Positions 1-6,090 of a stretch of DNA of 15,723 nucleotides are shown piece after piece. Where the stretch lies: assembly GCA_028280205.1 (NCBI GenBank), contig JANQME010000125.1, positions 1 through 15,723 of the forward strand. The letters are read 5' to 3'. A model generated the notes under the pieces. The model searched no databases and had not been told where the DNA came from. It saw only the letters and a list, made by a program, of their open reading frames with translations. Each line of letters starts with the position of its first letter. Position 1 is the first letter of the stretch. Origin of the DNA: Longimicrobiales bacterium (GTDB lineage Bacteria > Gemmatimonadota > Gemmatimonadetes > Longimicrobiales > Gaopeijiaceae). The translations under genes were made by a program, and so were the position numbers.

Positions 1-735
1 GACGAGCAGTTCGCCTTCGCTCAGTTCGAGGAGCGCAACATCCTCTTCGTCCAGTCGGACGGGGCGGGGGGGTGGGAGGTCGTGCCCGAGCTGGCCGAGG
101 CCTTCGTACAGAACGGTGTGAGCATCTTCGGGGACGATCGACCGATCTCGCTCTGGATCGGACCCAACGGCTTCGACGAGGACAACCCGATGCTCGTCCT
201 CACGATCGACGACAACACCTTCGGGGATCTGAACGTCGTCCGCCTGGAGAACGGGGTGGCGGTGCGCACGATCGTACCCGACTTCACCTCGATCATCGCT
301 CCGCGTCGCCTGCGTTGCGACGACGCGACCGGCGTCTGTGGGATGAGCTCCTTCCGAACGTCGACCTTCGGCGGAATCTACACGTTCCGCTGGGACGGTC
401 AGGGCGGCGTGACCCGCCTGTCACCGCGACTGGGCTTCGCGCCCGTCGGCATCGACGTGGTGAGTACCGGTTCCTCGGTCCTGATGACGGGGACCGATAC
501 GGAGCGCTTCGTGGACGGCGCCTTCCAGTACGAGTTCCGGGTGCTGGAGTACAGCCTGACGGGAGCTCTTCAGCGGAGCGCGGCCTTCCGTCTCCCCGAC
601 GATTGCATCGACCCGTTCCACGCCTTCTTCCGGAGGCGCGTGCCCGGGTACGCCGAGGTTCTGGTGAGCTGCAAGGGAGACGACCAGAACGGCGGGCGGG
701 TCATTGCGGTCCCCTGGGCCTGGCCCTCGAGCTGA
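1..735 (+). CDS. Secreted beta-rich protein, C-terminal part (5' end outside the window)
   Basis: The reading frame is open from the first base to the TGA at 733-735, giving 244 residues with no plausible start inside, so the gene begins upstream. I cannot assign a pathway. The sequence is rich in short beta-strand stretches and Gly/Asp turns (GPNGFDEDNPML at residues 54-65; FRWDGQGG at 129-136), as in beta-propeller or NHL-like extracellular proteins. It has four cysteines, C106, C113, C202 and C224. It aligns over its whole visible length with the last ~240 residues of the minus-strand lipoprotein at 13458-15723, sharing GPNGFDE-NPML, RR-RC, WDGQ and EVL-SC motifs. By analogy the missing part probably carries a lipoprotein signal and PKD/ZU5-type domains. 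It ends 73 nt before ggt on the same strand, with no clear terminator between them. Coding status is certain; function is unknown. Confidence 0.85.
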   Translation, partial: DEQFAFAQFEERNILFVQSDGAGGWEVVPELAEAFVQNGVSIFGDDRPISLWIGPNGFDEDNPMLVLTIDDNTFGDLNVVRLENGVAVRTIVPDFTSIIAPRRLRCDDATGVCGMSSFRTSTFGGIYTFRWDGQGGVTRLSPRLGFAPVGIDVVSTGSSVLMTGTDTERFVDGAFQYEFRVLEYSLTGALQRSAAFRLPDDCIDPFHAFFRRRVPGYAEVLVSCKGDDQNGGRVIAVPWAWPSS

Positions 736-808
736 TGGAGAGCGCGTCCCGTTCTCACCCGCTATGCTGTCGCTCACCCCCGATGTCCTCCGGCTCTGGC
801 TCCGATCG

Positions 809-2569
809 ATGAAGAGAATCCACCTGCGTGTGCCGACCGTGGTCGCGTTCACGGTCCTTTGGGCACACCTCGCGGCGACCCCCGCGATCGCTCGGGCCCA
901 GGCCCTCCAGGCCGCTCCGATCAACGAGTACAACGCGATCAACCACCCGGTGGTGGGTCGCAACGGGATGGTGGCGAGCCAGAACGCGGATGCGACGAGG
1001 GTCGGTGTGGAGATCCTCCGGCAGGGTGGCAACGCCATCGACGCCGCGGTCGCCGTGGGGCTCGCCCTGGCCGTGACCTTGCCGAGGGCCGGGAACCTCG
1101 GAGGGGGTGGCTTCATGCTGGTGCACCTCGCCGAAGAGGACAGGACGGTCGCGATCGACTTCCGCGAGACCGCTCCGGCGCGGGCGCACCGCGACATGTA
1201 CTTCGGCCCGAACGGCGATGTCGACGATGCCGAGTACCGCTTCTCCCACAAATCGTCTGGCGTACCCGGCACCGTTGCCGGCTTGGACCACATCCTCCGC
1301 GAGTACGGCACGATGTCGTGGGCCGAAGTCGTCGAGCCCGCGCTCGGGCTGGCCCGCGACGGTGTGGTCGTGACGGACGACCTGGCGAACAACCTGCGCG
1401 CCAGCAAGGCGAGGCTCACGCAGAATCCGGCGGCCGCGACGGCCTTCTACAAGCCGGACGGCGCCGAGTACGAGGTCGGCGAGATCCTCCGTCAGCCCGA
1501 TCTCGCCTGGTCGCTGGAGCAGCTCCGCGACGGTGGGGCGAACGCCTTCTATCGGGGTGCGATCGCGGATCGGATCATCGCCGACATGGAGGCCCACAAC
1601 GGGATCATCACCCGTGAGGATCTGGCGGGATACCGCGTCGTCGAGCGTGAGCCGGTTGCGGGGACGTACCGGGGGTTCGACGTGCGCGCGATGTCGGCCC
1701 CCAGCTCGGGGGGCATGCACATCGTCCAGATGCTCAACATCCTGGATCAGTTCCCGATCGCCGACCTGGGCTACGGGAGCGCCGACGCGATGCACGTCAT
1801 GGCGGAGGCGATGAAGCTGGCCTACGCCGACCGGTCGAAGTACCTCGGCGACCCCGATTTCGTCGACCTGCCCATGAGCCAGCTCACGAGCAAGGCGTAC
1901 GCCGCCGACCTCGCGGCCGGCATCGACATGGCCCGGGCGCGGCCGTCCGCCGAGATCGCGCCCGGAGACCTGACGGCGTACGAGAGTCCGGAGACGACCC
2001 ACTACTCCGTCATGGACTCCGAGGGCAATGCGGTCGTGAACACCTACACGCTGATGTTCTCGTACGGCTCGGGCGTGGTCATCGACGGAGCCGGATTCCT
2101 CATGAACAACAACATGGGGAACTTCACGCTCCGACCCGACATCCCGGACGCCTTCGGCCTGATGGGAAGCGCGGACAATCAGATCGCCGCCGGACGCCGG
2201 CCCGTCAGCTCGATGACCCCGATCATCGTGCTGCGCGACGAAGTGCCGTACCTGCTGACCGGGAGTCCGGGGGGGAGCCGGATCATCACGACGAACCTGC
2301 AGCTGCTCGTGAACGTGCTCGGGCACGAGCTGAACATCGCGGATGCGACGGTTCGTCCCCGGATCCACCACCAGTGGCAGCCCGACCGTCTCGAGGTGGA
2401 GTCGGGATTCGGCCCGGACGCCATTCGCATCCTGATGGAGCGGGGTCACGACGTTCGGCCGGCGCGCGCCATGGGCAGCCTCCAGACGGTGCTCTTCGAC
2501 GGCGAGCTCTTCTACGGCTTCTCCGACCCGCGGCGCCCCGGCGCGCTCAGTCTCGGATTCCGGCCGTAG
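809..2569 (+). CDS. ggt: Gamma-glutamyltransferase (EC 2.3.2.2), secreted, self-processing Ntn hydrolase
   Basis: The enzyme cleaves gamma-glutamyl bonds (glutathione and related peptides) and transfers the glutamyl group to water or an amino acid, in the periplasm. From ATG 809 the protein is 586 aa, normal for bacterial GGT. It opens with a signal peptide (KR start, hydrophobic core at residues 8-24, ARA-Q cleavage near 30/31), which is why I prefer 809 over the in-frame ATG 764. Family landmarks sit at a constant offset of +5 from E. coli GGT: R119 in DFRE (glutamate carboxylate), T396 in TTHYSV (autocleavage site and nucleophile), S467-S468 in PVSSM, and G488-G489 in GSPGGSR. Two pocket residues differ: M416 where E. 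coli has N411, and N438 (MGNF) where it has D433, so substrate preference may be altered. There is no clear Shine-Dalgarno sequence. It could belong to the broader GGT/cephalosporin-acylase family. Confidence 0.95.
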   Translation: MKRIHLRVPTVVAFTVLWAHLAATPAIARAQALQAAPINEYNAINHPVVGRNGMVASQNADATRVGVEILRQGGNAIDAAVAVGLALAVTLPRAGNLGGGGFMLVHLAEEDRTVAIDFRETAPARAHRDMYFGPNGDVDDAEYRFSHKSSGVPGTVAGLDHILREYGTMSWAEVVEPALGLARDGVVVTDDLANNLRASKARLTQNPAAATAFYKPDGAEYEVGEILRQPDLAWSLEQLRDGGANAFYRGAIADRIIADMEAHNGIITREDLAGYRVVEREPVAGTYRGFDVRAMSAPSSGGMHIVQMLNILDQFPIADLGYGSADAMHVMAEAMKLAYADRSKYLGDPDFVDLPMSQLTSKAYAADLAAGIDMARARPSAEIAPGDLTAYESPETTHYSVMDSEGNAVVNTYTLMFSYGSGVVIDGAGFLMNNNMGNFTLRPDIPDAFGLMGSADNQIAAGRRPVSSMTPIIVLRDEVPYLLTGSPGGSRIITTNLQLLVNVLGHELNIADATVRPRIHHQWQPDRLEVESGFGPDAIRILMERGHDVRPARAMGSLQTVLFDGELFYGFSDPRRPGALSLGFRP

Positions 2570-2574
2570 GCATC

Positions 2575-2593
2575 GGGGTCGGTCACCGACTCC
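2575..2593 (+). terminator. Weak hairpin after ggt
   Basis: GGGGTCGG and CCGACTCC pair as 8 bp with one G-U around a TCA loop, 6 nt after the ggt stop. No T-run follows, so this is at best a weak or factor-assisted terminator. Confidence 0.3.
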
Positions 2594-2619
2594 GCGAAAC
2601 CTGGCCGCCACGGCTCCGT

Positions 2620-2627
2620 ATAGCTAT
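2620..2627. promoter_or_regulatory. AT-rich palindrome upstream of the first padR
   Basis: ATAGCTAT is a perfect 8-bp palindrome inside the only AT-rich patch (about 2617-2638) of the 100-nt gap between ggt and the first padR. Its place ~43 nt before the GTG start suits a -10 region or PadR operator. PadR proteins commonly bind short AT-rich dyads at their own promoters. I could not identify a convincing -35 box. Confidence 0.3.
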
Positions 2628-2669
2628 GTAGAAATCTGCACACGGAGAACGACGCAGGACGGAGGCAGC

Positions 2670-2993
2670 GTGGGGACGGTTCGGATGACACAGGTGACCG
2701 CGCTCGTGATGCGCGCCGTCGCGGCGGGGCATGTGTACGGCTTCGACGTGATGGAGGCGTGCGCGCTGCCCAGCGGGACGGCCTATCCGGCGCTACGCCG
2801 CCTCGAGAAGGCGGGTCTGCTGCGCTCGAGCTGGGAGGACGCCGACGAGGCGCACGCGCTGGGCCGGCCGGCCCGTCGGACCTACCACCTGACGCGCGAG
2901 GGGCGCACCGCGATGCCCCAAGTCGAGGCGAAGCTCGCGGAGGCTCGGCGACTCCTGGGCGACCTGCCCGGGGCGCCGACCGGGGAGGCGTGA
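2670..2993 (+). CDS. PadR-family winged-helix transcriptional regulator (first unit)
   Basis: A small regulator of 107 aa, the usual size for minimal PadR proteins. Residues 8-52 form the winged-helix core with the PadR signatures: an ALVMRA helix, HVYGFDVME, and LPSGTAYPALRRLEKAGLL as recognition helix and wing lead-in. A basic wing (GRPARRTYHLT) and a short C-terminal dimerisation helix follow. GTG 2670 is chosen because GGAGG lies at 2661-2665. ATG 2685 is an alternative but lacks a ribosome site. The stop TGA (2991-2993) shares one base with the ATG of the following permease, so the two are translationally coupled. PadR repressors next to orphan permeases are usually local autoregulators, and the likely target is its own promoter. 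The inducing ligand cannot be told from sequence. Confidence 0.9.
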   Translation: MGTVRMTQVTALVMRAVAAGHVYGFDVMEACALPSGTAYPALRRLEKAGLLRSSWEDADEAHALGRPARRTYHLTREGRTAMPQVEAKLAEARRLLGDLPGAPTGEA

Positions 2994-5611
2994 TGGGCCT
3001 GAGGGACGCGTGGATCCGGCTCGTTTCGCAGCTCGTTCCGCACGACGAGCGCGCCGAGTGGGTTCGGGAGTGGCGGGCCGAGCTGACGGTCTCCGGACAG
3101 GGAATGGCACACGCGTGGGGGGCGGTCTCCGACGCATGGTATCTGAGAACGGAAGGGTGGACGATGGACGGGATGGCGCGAGATATCCGGACGGCCGTGC
3201 GCGGACTGATCCGCAGGCCTTTCTTCACGGCGCTCGCCGGGATCACGCTTGCGGTCGGGATCGGCGCGAACACCGCGATCTTCAGCGTCGTGGACGGGGT
3301 CCTCCTCAACCCGCTTCCGTTTCCCCACTCCGAGCGACTTGTGAGCTACAACCACGAGGCGCCGGGACTGGGGATCAACGTCCCGCTGATTCCGCATTCG
3401 GAGGCGAGCTATCTCTACTACAGTGAACATGCGCGATCGATCGAGGCGCTAACGGTCTTCACGGAAACGAACGTAAACCTCGTCGGGGACGGCGATCCCC
3501 AGCGGATCTCCGCCATGTACGCGACGCACGAGTACTTCACGGTGCTGCAGCGCCAACCGCTCGTGGGGCGCGCCTTCGTCGAGGGCGACGATGTCCACGG
3601 GGCCGAGCCGGTCGTCATCCTGTCCGAAGGACTGTGGCAGCGACGCTACGGGCGCGACCCGTCGGTACTGGGGCAGCTCCTGGACATCGACGGTGTGATG
3701 CGTCGTGTGGTCGGCGTCATGCCGTCGGGCGTCTCGATCTTGTCCGAAGAAGCGTGGCTGGCGATGCAGATCGATCGCACCGCGGCCGAGGCCGGATCCT
3801 TCAGCTACATCGGTGCGGCGAGGCTGGCGGAGGGTGCGACCGTCGAGATGGCCGACACGGAGATGCACGAACTGTTGTTGCGCTTCGCCGAGAGCAGCCC
3901 GGACCAGTTCCCGGAGGGAGCTCTGGAGGAGGCCGGACTGGACTCCGACGTGAAGCTGCTCAAGGAGGTCTTCGTCGAGGACATCCGCCCCGTGCTCTGG
4001 GTGCTCCTGGGTACGGTGGGGATCGTTCTTCTCGTCGCGTGCGCCAACGTCGCGAACCTCTTCCTCGTACGGGCCGAGGGGCGGATGCGGGAGCAGGCCG
4101 TCCGTACGGCCATGGGTGCCAGCCGAGCGGACATGGTACGCCAGTACCTCACCGAGTCCGTCACCCTCGCCGCCGGCGCGGGTCTCCTCGGGCTCGCCCT
4201 CGGATCGTCCGGCGTGCGGGGTCTTCTGACGATGGTGCCGGCGGAGCTCCCGCAGGCGCTCGACATCGGGATCGACGGCAGCGTCCTCCTCTTCACGGCC
4301 GTCATCTCCCTGGTCAGCGGGCTCCTCTTCGGCGTCGTCCCGACGCTCGGGTACGGTCGCCGGGACCTGTCGCTCGAGCTGAAGGACGGAAACCGCTCCT
4401 CGACCGGCGGGCGTTCCCAGCTTCGGGCCCGAAGCGTGCTCGTGGTGGCTCAGGTTGCTCTGGCGCTGGTCCTCCTGGTGGGGTCGGGCCTGATGCTCCG
4501 AAGCTTCCATGCCCTTCGGAGTGTCGACCCGGGCTTCGACACCGAGGGGCTCCTCAGCTTCCAGGTCGGGCTTCCCTCCGCCGAGTACGGCTCGCCGGAG
4601 CGGACGATCGACTTCCACCGACAGCTCGAGGAGCGTCTCGCGGCGATCCCCGGAGCGGAGCTCGTCGGCGCCATCAACGGCCTGCCACTGACGGGGGCCA
4701 AGTCGGCGTCACCGATGGAGCCGGCAGATCGCCCCTTCGGAGAGGACGAGCTCGCCCCGATCGTGGAGCATCGACGAGTGACGCCGGGCTACTTCGCGAC
4801 GATGTCGATCCCGATCGTCGAGGGCCGCTCGCTCGAGTGGTCCGACCAGGCGACCGAGTTTCTCGGCGTGGTCGTGTCGCAGGCGCTCGCCCGCGCCCTC
4901 TGGCCGGGGGAGAGCCCGATCGGGCGCGGCATCCGGCGGGCGGGTGGGGAGCAAGCGTGGGAGATCGTCGGAGTCGCGGGAGACGTGCGTTTCGACGGGA
5001 TCGAGGACGATCCGCTGCCGATGCTCTACGAGCCGCTCGTGCGTGGCACGGCCGAAGCGCCGGACCTCGCGACGTCGATGGATGTCGTCGTGAAGCTCTC
5101 GGGTGACCCGCTCGCGGCCGTGCAGCCGGCTCGCGAAGCGGTGCGATCGATCGATCCGCGGATTCCGATCATCCTGCCGCGCACGGTCGAGTCGATCGTC
5201 TCGGACTCCATGCAGGCCACCTCGTTCACTGTGCTCCTGCTGGGCATCGCGGCAGGGATCGCGCTCCTCCTCGGCACGGTCGGGATCTACGGGGTGATCG
5301 CCTACGTGGTGAGTCGCCGAACGGCCGAGATCGGCGTGCGTATGGCCCTCGGCGCTCCCGCGTCGCTGGTGCTGCGGAGGGTCGTGGGGCAAGGGGCCGT
5401 GCTGATCGGGATCGGACTCGGCGTCGGATTGATCGGGTCATGGGCTCTGAGTCGCGCCCTCGCCTCGCTGCTCTACGGTGTCACCGCCACGGACCCGCTC
5501 ACCTTCGCGGGAACGGCCGTGATTCTGGCCACGGTGTCCCTCGCGGCGACGTACCTGCCGGCGCGGCGCGCGGCGCGCATCGATCCGGTGGAGGCCTTGC
5601 GGACGGAGTGA
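2993..5611 (+). CDS. MacB/FtsX-type orphan ABC permease (ADOP-like), first unit
   Basis: An 872-aa inner-membrane protein with two MacB-FtsX modules fused in one chain, the layout of 'duplicated orphan permeases' common in Acidobacteriota and Gemmatimonadota. Each half has one leading transmembrane helix (about 76-100 and 481-503), a periplasmic MacB core domain (about 105-330 and 505-735), then three helices (about 333-357, 385-405, 429-451; and 743-769, 801-822, 836-861). FtsX-type loops are clear: VACANVANLFLVR plus AVRTAMGAS in the first half, RTAEIGVRMALGA and PARRAARIDPVEALR in the second. Start ATG 2993 overlaps the padR stop and has GGGGAGG at 2982-2988. No ABC ATPase is encoded next to it, as usual for the group. 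MacB relatives act in mechanotransmission, efflux or lipoprotein export; the cargo here is unknown. Confidence 0.9.
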   Translation: MGLRDAWIRLVSQLVPHDERAEWVREWRAELTVSGQGMAHAWGAVSDAWYLRTEGWTMDGMARDIRTAVRGLIRRPFFTALAGITLAVGIGANTAIFSVVDGVLLNPLPFPHSERLVSYNHEAPGLGINVPLIPHSEASYLYYSEHARSIEALTVFTETNVNLVGDGDPQRISAMYATHEYFTVLQRQPLVGRAFVEGDDVHGAEPVVILSEGLWQRRYGRDPSVLGQLLDIDGVMRRVVGVMPSGVSILSEEAWLAMQIDRTAAEAGSFSYIGAARLAEGATVEMADTEMHELLLRFAESSPDQFPEGALEEAGLDSDVKLLKEVFVEDIRPVLWVLLGTVGIVLLVACANVANLFLVRAEGRMREQAVRTAMGASRADMVRQYLTESVTLAAGAGLLGLALGSSGVRGLLTMVPAELPQALDIGIDGSVLLFTAVISLVSGLLFGVVPTLGYGRRDLSLELKDGNRSSTGGRSQLRARSVLVVAQVALALVLLVGSGLMLRSFHALRSVDPGFDTEGLLSFQVGLPSAEYGSPERTIDFHRQLEERLAAIPGAELVGAINGLPLTGAKSASPMEPADRPFGEDELAPIVEHRRVTPGYFATMSIPIVEGRSLEWSDQATEFLGVVVSQALARALWPGESPIGRGIRRAGGEQAWEIVGVAGDVRFDGIEDDPLPMLYEPLVRGTAEAPDLATSMDVVVKLSGDPLAAVQPAREAVRSIDPRIPIILPRTVESIVSDSMQATSFTVLLLGIAAGIALLLGTVGIYGVIAYVVSRRTAEIGVRMALGAPASLVLRRVVGQGAVLIGIGLGVGLIGSWALSRALASLLYGVTATDPLTFAGTAVILATVSLAATYLPARRAARIDPVEALRTE

Positions 5612-5719
5612 CGAGCTCGACCGCGTAACTCGGACGTATAGGACGTTCGGCGACCGGCTCGACGTCGAGGAGGCAGACATTTCCCGCCCGCCCCTTGCGC
5701 CGGGCAGGGGCTCCGTCGT

Positions 5720-5742
5720 AATAAGTCACAATATGACTTATT
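5720..5742. promoter_or_regulatory. Perfect 9+9 bp palindrome, probable PadR operator
   Basis: AATAAGTCA (5720-5728) and TGACTTATT (5734-5742) are exact reverse complements separated by CAATA. This 23-bp AT-rich island stands in a very GC-rich gap and ends 12 nt before the second padR start. Its position over a presumable -10 region (TATGAC at 5732-5737) suits steric repression by the PadR protein it precedes. That binding is inferred. Confidence 0.6.
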
Positions 5743-5754
5743 GGGGCCCGCCCG

Positions 5755-6090
5755 ATGCCGACCGACTCCCTCGCCGAATTCGAGCTTCTCGTCATGCTCG
5801 CTGCGCTCCGCCTCGGCCCCGAAGACGCCTACACGGTATCGATCGCGGCCGACATCGCGGAAAGGACCGGACGAAGCGTTCGTCGGGCGAACGTCTACAC
5901 CACGCTTCAGCGCCTCGAGCGGAAGGGGTTGATCACGACGCGGCTCGGTGATCCGCGCCCCGAGCGAGGCGGTCGGCCACGCAGGCTCGTGATGATTCGG
6001 ATGGCCGGGATGGTCGCTCTACGCAACACTACGTCGGCGATCGAAGCGATGATGGGCGACCTCGGCCCCGAGCTGGGGAGCGTTTCATGA
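5755..6090 (+). CDS. PadR-family transcriptional regulator (second unit)
   Basis: A 111-aa PadR-type winged-helix protein of a different subtype from the first unit. Residues 6-60 hold the core (EFELLVMLAALRLG, then VSIAADIAERTGRSV) and the recognition segment RRANVYTTLQRLERKGLI. The wing is PERGGRPRRLVMI at about 69-81, followed by a helical C-terminus. This version, with RTGR, VYTTL-RLERKGL and PERGGR, is the one often found before prefix-domain permeases. Start ATG 5755 directly follows the palindrome at 5720-5742; a GGGG at 5743-5746 may act as ribosome site. Its stop overlaps the next start as ATGA (6087-6090), so permease translation is probably coupled. It likely represses its own two-gene operon. 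Confidence 0.9.
   Translation: MPTDSLAEFELLVMLAALRLGPEDAYTVSIAADIAERTGRSVRRANVYTTLQRLERKGLITTRLGDPRPERGGRPRRLVMIRMAGMVALRNTTSAIEAMMGDLGPELGSVS

Noticed and set aside
704..808. Longer N-terminus for ggt, from codon 704 or ATG 764
   Set aside because: It would bury the signal peptide behind 15-35 extra residues and overlap the upstream gene. ATG 809 gives a normal signal sequence.
755..2611. 618-codon open frame antisense to ggt
   Set aside because: A shadow frame created by high GC: the ggt strand has every catalytic motif, while this translation has no recognisable domain.
3449..4618. 389-codon antisense frame within the first permease
   Set aside because: It lies wholly inside a well-supported permease, with charged low-complexity translation and no start signals.
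5686..5711. GC-rich stems (GCCCG/CGGGC or GCCCC/GGGGC) between the two permease units as a terminator
   Set aside because: They are only 5-bp competing stems with 10-12-nt loops and no T-run, as expected by chance in such GC-rich sequence.
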